A stretch of DNA of 64,000 nucleotides. It comes from Oleomonas cavernae. Lineage in GTDB: Bacteria; Pseudomonadota; Alphaproteobacteria; Zavarziniales; Zavarziniaceae. Both the position numbers and the translations under genes were made by a program. Numbering within the stretch: the first letter of the stretch is position 1; every line of letters starts with the position of its first letter. A model generated the notes under the pieces. The model was not told where the DNA came from, did no database searches, and saw only the letters and a program-made list of their open reading frames with translations. The stretch covers positions 3,628,909 to 3,692,908 of the forward strand of contig NZ_QYUK01000011.1 of the NCBI RefSeq assembly GCF_003590945.1. Direction: 5' to 3'. Shown here in pieces: positions 52,883 through 62,596 of this stretch.

Positions 52883-55631
52883 ATGGTTATCAAGCTTCAT
52901 AAGCCGGCCAGCGCAGGCTACTATCTGGAATCTTCGTACCAATATTACGGTGCCGGACAGGAGCCACCAGGTTATTGGATCGCCTTCGGGCCCACGGCGG
53001 ATAGCCTTGGGATCCGATCGGGAGATTTAGTCGAAGCGAGCCACTTCGAGAGCATCCTCCAAGGCTTCCGTCCGGATTCTGGCGAGGCCCTCGGGGAACT
53101 CAGAGCGGACAGGAATATTGGCTATGATCTCGTCTGCGCGGCCCCGAAGTCGGTCGCCGTTCTAGACGCGATCGCACCACCGTCGATACGAAATGAGATC
53201 GCCGCAGCGCAGGCCACTGCCGTGCACGAGGCCATGGAACTGGTCATCAATCGATCAGCATCGTCCCGGCGAGGGCATAACGGGCGAGGTGAATCGGTAC
53301 AGGCATCGATTGTTGCGGCAGCGTTTCCGCAACACGACGCGCGGCCTCCCGCCGGTCAATCGATCGGTGATCCCCATCTGCACACGCACGTCGTTATCGC
53401 CAACGTCTCCGTTGGGATGATGAATGCTGGCGAGCGCTGGACGGCACTCGCCTGTACCAGCACGCCAAGGAAGCGGCCGCCGTCTACCACATGGCACTGG
53501 CTCGAGAACTAAGACGGCGCCTTGCCGTAGAGATCGTGCGGAAAACCGAAGGGCTATTCGAACTCGCCGGGATTCCGGCAGAGTTGGTCAAGGCATTTTC
53601 AAAACGGAGCCGGGAACTCGATGCGAGCGCATCGGCGGATGATCGCGATCAACAGCAGCGCCGTTCGCGACAGGCGAAGGGCGAGCCTACTGATATTTTG
53701 CGCCGACAGGCGTGGAAGGATGAGGTCACCGCGCTGGGATATGATGCGGACATCATCGTTCAGAGCGCCGTAGGCCGACGTGTAGCAGAGCATCCGCTTC
53801 CGGATTGGACGATGGTTGCCGAAGAGATCACAGCGAAAGACTCGTGCCCGCGGGTACGCGATGCGAGACGAAAGATCACTGAACACCTCGTGGGATTCAA
53901 TATCGATAAATCATCCCTCGTGGAGATTCAGCGCCAGGTGATCAGCGAGAGATTTATCGACCTCGGCTTCGATACAAGCAGAGAAGCGATTTGCACCACG
54001 CAAGCTGTCTTGCGAGCAGAGCGGCGGATCGTCGACATCGCACCAAAAATCGCAGCGCGTTCAGCGCACGCACTCCATCCGTCACAACTAGAGCAAGCGC
54101 TCTTTTACGCGGACTGTGACCACGAGCAAGTGCTGGCTTTCCGGGCCGCGACATCCGGCAGGGATCTTACTGTGATCGAAGGCGCTGCTGGGACGGGGAA
54201 GTCGCGGACCATTGGGATGGTGGTCGAGGCATACAAGGCGGCCGGGTATCAGACGCTCGTTACCGCGCCCAGTTGGGTGGCGACCAAAGGTCTTGGGGAA
54301 GCAGTGGGATCCGATTACTCGGTCCTTCCTGAACTTTTGAACGACCTGAGGGGAAACAAGCGATGGCTCCCGCCAACTTCCGTAGTGATCGTGGACGAAG
54401 CCGGGATGGTCGGCGCCCGCTCCATGGCGAGCCTGTTGACCGAGGTGGAGAGCTTTGGCGCAAAGGTAATACTAATCGGGGATCGCCATCAGTTACAGCC
54501 GGTCGAAGCGGGTCCAGCACTCTCTTTGGCATTGGAGAGGCTACCCCATGAGTCTTATGCCACACTGTCCACCGTTCGTCGGCAGCGATCCGCGAGTGAC
54601 CGCGAACAAACGCTGCGCTGGCGCGCAGCAGATCCTGACGCGGCGTTCGAAGCAATTAATTTTGCTCGTGCTCAAGGCACCTGGCGTTCGGTCAAAAGTG
54701 AAGAACAGGCGGCCGATAGTGCCGTTGACCTGTGGGCATCCTTCCAGGCCGCCGACGAAGAGGTGTTGATCCTGGCACGAACGCACGCCGAGCTCCGCGC
54801 CATCACCGACCGTATTCGTAAAAAACTTCGAGATTCAGGCCAGATTGTCGGCGAGGACGCAATCATCCTGGCCGCGGACCGCCAGGGGAATCTCTTCGAC
54901 CTTCCGATCGCACGTGGCGATCAGGTTCGGATCGGCAAACGCGTAAGGAAGAAAGGTCTGATCAATGGAAGCGGCGGAACAATTCAGGAAATTAGCACGA
55001 CCCAAGACGGAGTGGTCGAGATAAAGCTCTTGGTCGATGGAAGGATCGTTAGTGTAACCAGCGAGGAACTTCGCGATCCCGAGAGCGGTGGATTGAAGAT
55101 CAGACATGGCTACGCCAGCACAACGCATGCGGCGCAAGGCGTGACCGTCAAAAATACAATTGTGGTGGCCGGGACGGTACCAACGGGTGGAGCGCCAATT
55201 TGACCTACGTGGCTGGGTCGCGGCATCGCGACTGCTGTTACTGGGTCGTGAACGACGAACCTAGTCGGACAAGCAGTGGACGAATCTTGCCTGACAGTGA
55301 CGTCATTGAGCGCATGGCCATTGACTTGAGCCGACCTGACCACAAGGCAAGTGCGCTCATCGCATGGGACCGCCTGCAGAGGCGTCGCGGAGCGGAGGCA
55401 AGCGCGCCAGCGGCAGCCGCCATGGCCATGCTTCCTGTGGTGCAAGAATCTCGCGAGAGGAAACTCAGGATGCAGATTGCGAGCGCCCTGCTTTTGCTGA
55501 TCGACCGCGTTCAATTTTTGACCGATCATGTGCATTCCGTTGTGATGGCGCGGATCCGCGCTGCCAAGGCAAGTCCCCCTGAGATCGTCCGCGTGCCGAA
55601 ACCCAGAGCGCGCGATGACTATGAGCGCTGA
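52883..55631 (+). pseudogene. MobF-type relaxase/helicase (TrwC/TraA-like), disrupted
   Basis: Three consecutive frames together spell a relaxase-helicase. The first (to about 53450) has the TrwC relaxase start and the metal-binding HLHTH at about residues 165-169. The second (about 53460-55170) has the helicase: Walker A EGAAGTGKS, Walker B VVIVDEAGMVG and GDRHQLQPVEAG, motif LSTVRRQ. The third (from about 55180) has WSANLTYVAGSRHR and a short tail. At both joins the sequence looks like small deletions outside long homopolymers, so this is likely true decay. An intact version would nick at oriT and unwind DNA for conjugative transfer. Confidence 0.8.
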
Positions 55632-55663
55632 TTTGCTCTGACATACCCATCCTGAAAGTCCAC

Positions 55664-55713
55664 GGTCCCTGAGCCGGGCGCCAACGCTGAACGCGGCGCC
55701 CGGCTCAGGGACC
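55664..55713. terminator. 19-bp perfect inverted repeat
   Basis: GGTCCCTGAGCCGGGCGCC and its exact complement GGCGCCCGGCTCAGGGACC flank a 12-base loop, just after the relaxase remnant. There is no U tract. It could be a strong terminator or an element end. A GTGATTCAC copy follows at 55725. Confidence 0.6.
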
Positions 55714-55779
55714 AAGGATCAATAGTGATTCACCGACCTGTCGGCGTCCGCGATTCCAGACCTGAATCACGGAGCAGCG

Positions 55780-56595
55780 ATGTCCATCAGCATAATGCGT
55801 AATGACTGGCAGCCCATGCCGGTCCCAAGCACGGTCCGCGCCTTCGCCATCGGCGATGTCCATGGCCTCTCGCGCGCCCTGCGCAGCGCCTTCCTCGAAG
55901 TCGCGCGTCGCGCGGCGGACGGCGGTCCCGATCACCTGGTCATGCTGGGCGACTATATCGACCGCGGGCCTCACAGCCGTGGCGTCATGGCCCAGGTCAT
56001 CGCTGGGATAGCCGGGGTGAAGATCACGGCGCTCGCGGGCAATCACGAAGGCGTGATGGCCGCCGCCTGCGACAGCGGCGATCCACGCGATATGCACCTC
56101 TGGCTCGCCAACGGCGGCAGCTCGGTCATGAATGAGCTCGGCCTGCCGCTGACGGCCACCGCCCGGGAAGCCTGGGCCGCGTTCAGCGAGCCGGAGCGGC
56201 GTTTCATCGATACCCTCGGGCATCACCACCTGGAAGACGGCCTGCTTTTCATTCACGCCGGGCTCAATCCCTTTGTCCCGCTCACCCAATCGCTGGCCTG
56301 GCCCTGGCGCCAGATTCCGCGCAATCACCATGACGAACGTAACTCGCCATTTTGGGTGCGTGACCCGTTTCTCTTCGCCGAGGCCAACCCGGACGGCCTG
56401 TTCGTGATTCACGGACATACGCCGGAATGGGACGACGCGCCGGCGCTGACGCCCCATCGCCTCGGCCTTGACTTGGGCTCGGCCTTTACCGGTCGAATTG
56501 GCCTGGCCGAGATCGACGGCGACCGCGTGCGGCTGACGGTGATTCACGACAGCGACCAGCCGGCACGCTGGCGCAGCGCCGCTCGCGCCGGCTGA
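55780..56595 (+). CDS. PPP-family metallophosphatase (serine/threonine or bis-nucleoside type)
   Basis: 271 residues. The metal-site motifs are intact: GDVHG, GDYIDRG, GNHE, and the later histidines in FIHAGLNP and VIHGHTPE. Bacterial members remove phosphate from proteins or cut diadenosine polyphosphates. G/C-biased codons are closer to the core genome than to the CBASS genes. It lies in the mobile region after the relaxase, with GTGATTCAC-like sites ahead of it. Confidence 0.9.
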   Translation: MSISIMRNDWQPMPVPSTVRAFAIGDVHGLSRALRSAFLEVARRAADGGPDHLVMLGDYIDRGPHSRGVMAQVIAGIAGVKITALAGNHEGVMAAACDSGDPRDMHLWLANGGSSVMNELGLPLTATAREAWAAFSEPERRFIDTLGHHHLEDGLLFIHAGLNPFVPLTQSLAWPWRQIPRNHHDERNSPFWVRDPFLFAEANPDGLFVIHGHTPEWDDAPALTPHRLGLDLGSAFTGRIGLAEIDGDRVRLTVIHDSDQPARWRSAARAG

Positions 56596-56681
56596 TTCAC
56601 TGTCACCATTCCACATTTTTTCTCAACACACAGCGAGGGCGCTGCCGGCGCGCGCTTTCGCTTGCCCGAAAGGCTTATAGC

Positions 56682-57119
56682 ATGTCGAAGAACCTGTTCC
56701 CCACCAGCCTCTACAACGACCCGGAGTTTATCATAACTTTAAAGGGTTACATCGAAGCCCTGCTACCCTTCAACGGCCCACCGATAAGGCTGGGCCGAGA
56801 GGATTATACGGTCCAAGCACTCCGCTGGCATCCCCGCGGCAGCGAGGTGATCCCCGCCGACCGGTTCCAATTGCTGCATGAGGTCGGATGCGTCATCGGC
56901 CATGAGGCTGCCATTTCCAACGGTGCCGTCAGGGACCGCTTCAGGAAGCTCATTCACCATTGTCCGCATATCGGAATCTACGCCGACGCCATCGATCGGC
57001 TCATCGATACCGGAAAACAGGAGAAGATCAGCGGCGACCTGATTCACAAAACTTACTGCCAACTCCGCCTGGAGCCCGCCTATCAGCCGACCATCAGCCC
57101 GTTTCTCCATATTGCGTAA
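56682..57119 (+). CDS. Small protein of unknown function
   Basis: 145 residues, no signal or membrane span. The helical part YIEALLPFNGPPIRLGREDY and KLIHHCPHIGIYADAIDRLI gives no family I can name. Gene placed after the phosphatase with a CTGATTCAC site 80 bases ahead. Confidence 0.5.
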   Translation: MSKNLFPTSLYNDPEFIITLKGYIEALLPFNGPPIRLGREDYTVQALRWHPRGSEVIPADRFQLLHEVGCVIGHEAAISNGAVRDRFRKLIHHCPHIGIYADAIDRLIDTGKQEKISGDLIHKTYCQLRLEPAYQPTISPFLHIA

Positions 57120-57377
57120 AGGAAAACTTGTAACACGGCGAGGCCTCAATTTGCCCCGCCGTGACAAGCTAGGGCCAAACGGTGTTTCCGTGGCTGGGGC
57201 GGAGATCGGCGCTGCTGTATGAGGGCGGAACGTGTCGCCGCAAGGGCGGGCCTGGCTGGGCGTGCAAAAATATAAAACTGTGATTCAGCGACGATCGATC
57301 GGTCTTCGAGTGGCGGCGCATAATTCTGCCTCCATCTGGCTCTTACAGCCCAACGCGGGCTGAAAGGAGAGACGTTG

Positions 57378-57803
57378 ATGGCCGATCGTAGACTCATTTC
57401 GCAAGAACAGCTGGATCAGATTCGAGTTGCCCTGCTCGAATTGGCGCAATCGCCGCCTGTCAGGTCATTCACGCTCAAAGAGGCGATGGTCAGCCTTGAG
57501 GACGAGCTCCGAGCGGCCAACGGCCACGGGCTGGGCGAGATCGCCGCGGTCTTTGCGGGTGCTGGCCTCTCGGGAAGCGAAGCTACTTTTCGCCGCTACA
57601 TGCCGCGCGGTCGCCCGCCTGCTCCGGCCTCGGAGGCCGTCATCAGCAAGAAGAGGCAGCCCCGGAGCAAGCCCGCCGGCACACCGCAGGTGCCGCCAAC
57701 CGCCGCCGTCGCGCAGCAGCGTGAGATGCCTATCGTGGCATTTCCCAACCAGACGTACCCGACGGCGCTGCCCGGTGAAGGCGACGGCGAGCCACCCTTC
57801 TGA
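57378..57803 (+). CDS. Small plasmid-like protein, unknown function
   Basis: 141 residues. An N-terminal helical domain (LISQEQLDQIRVALLELAQ, FTLKEAMVSLEDELRAA) with FRRYMPRGRP is followed by a Pro/Ala-rich tail. The layout resembles small conjugation-associated DNA-binding proteins. Ribosome-binding site AAAGGAGAGACGTTG. A GTGATTCAG site is 98 bases upstream. Confidence 0.5.
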   Translation: MADRRLISQEQLDQIRVALLELAQSPPVRSFTLKEAMVSLEDELRAANGHGLGEIAAVFAGAGLSGSEATFRRYMPRGRPPAPASEAVISKKRQPRSKPAGTPQVPPTAAVAQQREMPIVAFPNQTYPTALPGEGDGEPPF

Positions 57804-57846
57804 GTGGATAAAAGCTGAGCGCGAGCCATTGCCTGCCCAGCGATAG

Positions 57847-58290
57847 ATGGCCCTTGCCGTGTCAACCGATCTCTCGATGGACGAGGTGGCAACACTGCTT
57901 GGGAAATCGAAGAGGTGGCTGCAAAGCCGCCTCTCGGAGGATGCGCGCAGTGCCGTACGCCTGCAGTTCCATCATTATGTCGGAAGGACACCCAGGTGGT
58001 CTCAAGCGGAATACCAAAGCCTGCGAAGCGAGATCGTCCGCGCGGACACGGAAAAGCGGCGGAAGGTATCCACGTGGTCGAGCGCGATGGGCACTGGCAC
58101 ATTACAGGAACCCTCAGAATCGGCGACCGGACCCAGCGCATTCGACAGAGTACGGGCCTTCCAGCCATCAGCGCTCTGCGGGCGGATGCGGAAGCAGTTC
58201 GGTTTAAGCTCGAACGGCAGATGCGAGACGCGATCGTCCACGGAATCAAGCCCTCCTGCGAAGTCGCGGAAGCGGCCGATCGATACTTGA
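57847..58290 (+). CDS. Excisionase-like HTH protein
   Basis: 147 residues as read. The first 70 residues contain a helix-turn-helix (SMDEVATLLGKSKRWLQSRL) and RTPRWSQAEYQSLRSEI, the winged-helix pattern of Xis-type excision factors that act with the integrase next to it. The last part overlaps the integrase start by about 220 bases and looks like an out-of-frame tail, so the true end may lie near residue 75 with another base-call error or the frames may have been joined. Confidence 0.5.
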   Translation: MALAVSTDLSMDEVATLLGKSKRWLQSRLSEDARSAVRLQFHHYVGRTPRWSQAEYQSLRSEIVRADTEKRRKVSTWSSAMGTGTLQEPSESATGPSAFDRVRAFQPSALCGRMRKQFGLSSNGRCETRSSTESSPPAKSRKRPIDT

Positions 58291-59270
58291 GGATGGAGCG
58301 AGACAAGCCCCTTGGATGGCGCGAAATCAACGTCATCAAGCAAGTCAATGAGGCGCTTGGTCGACGCACCTTCGAGCGGATCTCGGATGAGGAATGGTCA
58401 ATGTTCGTTGACGCTACAAACGCCGGCAACTCGGCGGCCACGAAGCGGCGCTGGCTGAATTGCCTGTTGCCGTTTTTACGGTGGTGCGCGCACCCAAGCA
58501 GCGGCTGGCTGAAGCAGATGCCTGAGATCAAAAGGCCCCGGCTTCCGCGCAGGCGCAAGGAAGTTGCCCGGCGCCGGGTCGTGGATTTCCGACCCGATCT
58601 CATCGCGTTTCTCATCTCGCACGCTGCGCCACATTTGGCGGCCCAATTGTGGGTGGAATGGTCAACAGGCGCCCGGGTGTCCAGCATCTTGTTTGGCTGC
58701 CGTTTGTGTGACCTTTCGCTAACGCCAGGAAGGGAACAGATCGTATTCCTTGAAACAAAGAATGATGATTCTGTCGTCGCTTCTTTGCATCCGCGCGCTG
58801 TCAAAGCGATCAAGGAGTACCTTGATTATCGCGGAAATTTGTTCGATCGAGAGGGGCCACTTTTCCTGGATCACCAAAATCGCCCCTATAGCGACCGCAC
58901 CCGCGCGGGGCGGATTTCCGGGTCAAATAAAACGGCGTTCCGCGCCATGCGAAGACGCGCGGTTCACGGCTTGATCAGGGAGGCGGTCTTGCTCAGGCGG
59001 GCGGGTGATGCGGCCGCCGCCGAAGCAAAAAAGGCAGACGCCCGTTTGTTGGCAAAAGTAACGCAGCACTGGTTTCGGCATGCCTTGGCGACAAACATGC
59101 TGAGCGCCGGCGCCGACTTGAAATCGATTATGGAGCAAGGTGGCTGGCGAGATGTGGAGTCCGTGCTAGCCTATGCGCACGGTGTCGAAAGTGTCCGGCG
59201 TCGACATGTCTTGAACTTGCCCGTGCCGCAAGAACGCAAAGCCAAATCAAGGAAGAAAATGCCGCCCTGA
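58074..59270 (+). CDS. Tyrosine-family site-specific integrase
   Basis: About 398 residues from a GTG. The N-terminal arm and core-binding part (GHWHITGTLRI, KRRWLNCLLPFLRWCA) lead to the catalytic domain: Arg in STGARVSSILFG, HWFRH (HxxR), GGWRDVESV and the nucleophile Tyr in LAYAHG. It would cut and rejoin DNA at an attachment site, most likely tRNA-Arg(CCG). The start is uncertain because it overlaps the excisionase-like gene. Confidence 0.8.
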   Translation: MVERDGHWHITGTLRIGDRTQRIRQSTGLPAISALRADAEAVRFKLERQMRDAIVHGIKPSCEVAEAADRYLRMERDKPLGWREINVIKQVNEALGRRTFERISDEEWSMFVDATNAGNSAATKRRWLNCLLPFLRWCAHPSSGWLKQMPEIKRPRLPRRRKEVARRRVVDFRPDLIAFLISHAAPHLAAQLWVEWSTGARVSSILFGCRLCDLSLTPGREQIVFLETKNDDSVVASLHPRAVKAIKEYLDYRGNLFDREGPLFLDHQNRPYSDRTRAGRISGSNKTAFRAMRRRAVHGLIREAVLLRRAGDAAAAEAKKADARLLAKVTQHWFRHALATNMLSAGADLKSIMEQGGWRDVESVLAYAHGVESVRRRHVLNLPVPQERKAKSRKKMPP

Positions 59271-59487
59271 CTGACCAAAGGTGCTCCCTTCGCCGCGCTG
59301 CACATTCATGAGCCAAAGCTCCCGGAAAGCGCCGCCGCGCAAATCGTCGACCAGCATCATCAGCATTGGATGATCGCTACCAGCTTGCCTTCCTCTAGAT
59401 GTGAACCCCTCTCGCCAGGCTCTGTACCTCGACGGTTCGGCGACGGGTGGCCAATCGCGGCCTCGACATCGTCTGTGCCAACGCGGT
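59271..59487. other. Sequence after the integrase, no gene seen
   Basis: About 220 bases ahead of the DUF3489 remnant on the other strand. I looked for a copy of either tRNA-Arg 3' end here and did not see one. Confidence 0.35.
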
Positions 59488-60004
59488 TCATGCCGCGTCA
59501 CCGCCAACCGGCGCGATGCGATAGACCCGGTCGCGATCCCCCCCTCAATTTCCGAGGTGGCGGTGGGGGCGAGCTTCTTCTTCAGCGCGCCGCTGACGAA
59601 GCCGCGAACCGAATGAGCCAGGCAGTAGCGGCGTTGATCTCCGTGATGGTGGCGCCTTCGGGATCCAGCTTAGTCCCCACGCGGATCGCCGCCGGGTTCG
59701 TCGCCGGAGGGGCAGGTGGTTCGGCGCTCTCCAAGGTCTGAGGTGGCTCGATACCAATCGCCTGCAGACCTGCGTTGGTGATCTTAAGGGTGGAACGCTG
59801 GCCATCATGCTCCTGCCGAGCCTCCTGGCCCCGCTCAGCAGGGTATTCCTAGACAAGCTTCTTGGCGGTCAGGCTCTTGAGTACCGGCGCCACGGCGCCG
59901 GCATTGAGCCTCAAGCTATCAGGCAAGGGCAGGACGGCGAGGTCGCTTCGGGCAGCGGCCGCGCCCAGGATGATGAGCTGGCGGTCGATTAAGTTGGTGG
60001 CCAT
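59488..60004 (-). pseudogene. DUF3489 protein, disrupted
   Basis: The start MATNLIDRQLIILGAAAAR and LPLPDSLRLNAGAVAPVLKSL are the DUF3489 N-terminus, but a TAG stop follows KKLV. The same frame then resumes with RSTLKITNAGLQAIGIEPP and DPEGATITEINAATAWL. A frame change near 59615 leads to SVRGFVSGALKKKL, and another near 59545 (a 7-base G/C run) leads to DRVYRIAPVGGDAA. One stop and two frame changes make this a real remnant. DUF3489 genes are common passengers of integrated elements. Confidence 0.65.
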
Positions 60005-60257
60005 GAGATCCTCCGGTGTTACGAGGCGGCGGTCGCCGCCCCTACCACCGCAACCCAGCCGTCACAGGGATCGTTGTGGGGATCAGAGTAACTAGAGGCA
60101 CCTATTCGATCGATTGATCCGGCTCGCTCTGTATAAGCATGCATGCTTGCCTTCGACAGCAAGTGCAAGCATCAAGATTGACCACCAACTACCGAACTTT
60201 CTGTCGTTTGTTGTGATGAACCGTGAATTGTTTGAGGGGGCTCAGAATATGCGTGCG
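60005..60257. other. Right edge of the accessory region, no gene seen
   Basis: About 250 bases with mixed composition, including GCATGCATGC near 60140. I see no RNA gene, terminator or attachment repeat. Codon bias of the next gene is that of the core genome. Confidence 0.3.
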
Positions 60258-61139
60258 CTATTTATGCGTCCTCATCAGGCCTTCCTGGGCGACGCTGGCC
60301 ACCAGGCGGCCGTCGCGGGCGAAGATCTGGCCGCGGTTGAAGCCGCGGGCATGGCCGGCCCAGGGGCTGTCGGTCGCGTAGAGCAGCCACTTGTCGGCGC
60401 GGAAATCCTCATGTAGCCATAAGGCATGATCCAGGCTCGCCGTCTGTATCGGCTGAGTCATCCAGATCCCTCCATGCGGCAAGGTGGAGGTGTGCAGCAG
60501 GATCATATCCGAGGCGAAGGCTAGCACGGCCCGGTGCAGGGCCGGGTCGTCAGCCAGCGGCGCAGCCGCGCGAAACCAACCGTGCAATCGCGGAAGCGTA
60601 GGGCCGGGTTTGGCCGGATGCACCATGCGGAACTCGACCGGCCATCGCCGTGTCATGATTTCCTTCATCCCGGGCCTCAGGCCGTCGCCATGTTTCGTCC
60701 AATAGTCTACCTCCGGCAACAGCTCTTCGGGCGGTGGTACCTCGGGCATTGCCGTCTGGTGCGCTATCCCGTCCTCCGGGACATGGAATGATGCCGCCAG
60801 ATTCAGGATCGGTTTGCCGCGCTGAAGGGCCACCACCCGGCGAGTGGCAAAGCTGCGCCCGTCATAATCCCGCGTCACCTGATAGAGGATGGGATGCGCG
60901 GGGTCGCCTGCGCGCATGAAATAGGCATGGAGCGAATGGGCGACCCGGCCCTCCTCAACCGAGCGGGTGGCCGAAACCAGAGCCTGGGCGATGACCTGCC
61001 CACCGAACACCCGGCCTTGCATATTGGGATGGATGGCGCGGTCACCGCGATACAGGTCGGTATCGATTTCTTCGATGTCGAGCAGATGCACCATTCGCTC
61101 GACCAGTTGCTCGGGTGTCGCTCTGTACTCGCCGTCCAT
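60258..61139 (-). CDS. tesB: Acyl-CoA thioesterase II
   Basis: 293 residues with the double hot-dog fold. Family marks: GRVFGGQVIAQALVSA, the HSLHAYFMRAGDP motif with the catalytic Asp region, RRVVALQRGKPI, and in the second half LDHALWLHEDFRADKWLLY and GFNRGQIF. It hydrolyses medium/long acyl-CoAs. A palindrome (61335-61348) lies about 200 bases upstream of its start. Confidence 0.93.
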   Translation of the reverse strand: MDGEYRATPEQLVERMVHLLDIEEIDTDLYRGDRAIHPNMQGRVFGGQVIAQALVSATRSVEEGRVAHSLHAYFMRAGDPAHPILYQVTRDYDGRSFATRRVVALQRGKPILNLAASFHVPEDGIAHQTAMPEVPPPEELLPEVDYWTKHGDGLRPGMKEIMTRRWPVEFRMVHPAKPGPTLPRLHGWFRAAAPLADDPALHRAVLAFASDMILLHTSTLPHGGIWMTQPIQTASLDHALWLHEDFRADKWLLYATDSPWAGHARGFNRGQIFARDGRLVASVAQEGLMRTHK

Positions 61140-61334
61140 GCTCAACCCCCTGCCACCTGAACCAACAACGGCCTCCCTCTCATCCGAATTGGCGCCCGAA
61201 AGATTGGAGTGCTGGTCCGCAGTCTCAAGCACGGCAGCCACGGACACGATTCCTTCGGGGACGGTCGCTCGATCCTGTAGATCGAGGTCGATCGTTAAGG
61301 CGATCCGGCATCACGTCTGCCCTCAATATTCTGC

Positions 61335-61348
61335 TTACATTAATGTAA
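61335..61348. promoter_or_regulatory. Operator-like palindrome 1
   Basis: TTACATTAATGTAA, a perfect 14-bp palindrome, in the gap between the divergent tesB-like and reductase genes. TetR-type fatty-acid or xenobiotic repressors use sites of this shape. Confidence 0.6.
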
Positions 61349-61491
61349 ACTATCCGCGCATCCAGCCCTGTCAAGCGGCAATCGGAAATGCCATCCGCGC
61401 CAGATGGCACAGCAGGGTTGGCTGGGATGGAAAAACATGAAAGCCACCGGGCGGCGTAACCCGACCCTGCCGGGAGGCAACCCAATATTTA

Positions 61492-61509
61492 GTTGACATC
61501 AATGTCAAC
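61492..61509. promoter_or_regulatory. Operator-like palindrome 2
   Basis: GTTGACATCAATGTCAAC: arms GTTGACAT and ATGTCAAC around CA, 83 bases before the reductase ATG. The ACAT..ATGT centre matches palindrome 1, so one regulator may bind both. Confidence 0.6.
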
Positions 61510-61591
61510 ACAACCCACAATCCCAAAAAAGAGCATTCGTTGGAGCAAGCTCTTTTCCCGTGCCTGTTTAAATAATGGACGGACGACAGCC

Positions 61592-62548
61592 ATGCAGATC
61601 CTGATCATCGGGGCGGGTGCCGTCGGTCAGGTCTATGCGCTCTATTTGTCGAAAGCCGGTAACGACATCAGCTTTTTCGTAAAGGAAAAGTATTCCAACG
61701 AATTAGGGGCCGGTCTCAGCCTGCATCGGCTGACCCGCAGTGGGCATGTCACCGAGCGGCTAGAGGGGTTTGGCATTGTCACCTCGCCGGCAGAGGTCGC
61801 CGCCCGCACTTGGGATCAGGTCTGGATTGCCATTCCGGGGGATGCCCTGCGGAGCGAGCTCGCCGGCCAGGTGCTCGAGGCTGTCGGCGGGGCAACCGTG
61901 ATCATCCTGCAGCCCGACATCAACAACGACCAGCACGTGCGCAAGATCGTGCCCCCGGAGCAGATCGTTATCGGTGTGATCCCCTTTTTCAGCTTCCGAT
62001 CCCCACTACCGGACAGCGACGGCCCGGAAGGGATGGCGTATTTCCTCTCACCGCTAAGATCGACGCTAATATCGGGGCCCGCTGCCCGCACCAAACCCGT
62101 GATTGCTGCCTTGCGCCGGGCAGGCCTGCGCGCAAAACAGGTGCGGGATGTTGCACGCGAAACAGCTGTTGGCCTGGCATTGGCCCAAACGATGGTCGCC
62201 GTGCTCGAATCCAACCGATGGGATTACACGGGACTGCCCGGGAGCCCGGCATTGCTGAACGGACTCGTCGCTGTGCGCGAGGCGATGGATGCCGTCGCGA
62301 CTGAAACCGGCTTACCAGTAACCCCTTCTTTGAAGATCATGGCGACCTCGCTGGCATGGCGCTTGATAGTCGCGGCTTCAATCCACGCCTTGCCATTCAA
62401 TATCGAAGCAGCTTTGCGATATCACTTCAGCAAAGTCGGCACACAGACGCGGATGCTGATCGACAGTTATGTCGCCCTGGGCAAAAAGCATGCCCTGCCA
62501 ACCGCTGGGCTGGCTGCCCTGCGCCGCGCCCTGCCGGAGCATTCCTGA
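61592..62548 (+). CDS. Ketopantoate-reductase-like (ApbA/PanE-family) dehydrogenase
   Basis: 318 residues. The NADP-binding loop is IIGAGAVGQVYALYLSKAG; the C-terminal helical domain has LALAQTMVAVLESNRWDY and ALLNGLVAVREAMDAVA. The usual catalytic Lys of PanE (in a TKA-like motif) is not obvious, so it is probably a paralog with another 2-oxoacid or alcohol substrate. The ATG begins QILIIGAG. Confidence 0.78.
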   Translation: MQILIIGAGAVGQVYALYLSKAGNDISFFVKEKYSNELGAGLSLHRLTRSGHVTERLEGFGIVTSPAEVAARTWDQVWIAIPGDALRSELAGQVLEAVGGATVIILQPDINNDQHVRKIVPPEQIVIGVIPFFSFRSPLPDSDGPEGMAYFLSPLRSTLISGPAARTKPVIAALRRAGLRAKQVRDVARETAVGLALAQTMVAVLESNRWDYTGLPGSPALLNGLVAVREAMDAVATETGLPVTPSLKIMATSLAWRLIVAASIHALPFNIEAALRYHFSKVGTQTRMLIDSYVALGKKHALPTAGLAALRRALPEHS

Positions 62549-62596
62549 CTGGCGATCCGATGGGAATGAGGAGGTTCCCCCATGGCATATCTTGGC

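Noticed and set aside
52883-55631. Relaxase frame breaks as further homopolymer errors
   Set aside because: Neither join lies at a C or G run of four or more; small deletions fit better, so it was called a pseudogene.
59271-60257. The second attachment site for tRNA-Arg(CCG)
   Set aside because: No stretch here matches the tRNA 3' end by eye; the far border stays undefined.
43333-60258. A CRISPR array in the accessory region
   Set aside because: No regularly spaced repeat of 20 or more bases and no cas gene was found.
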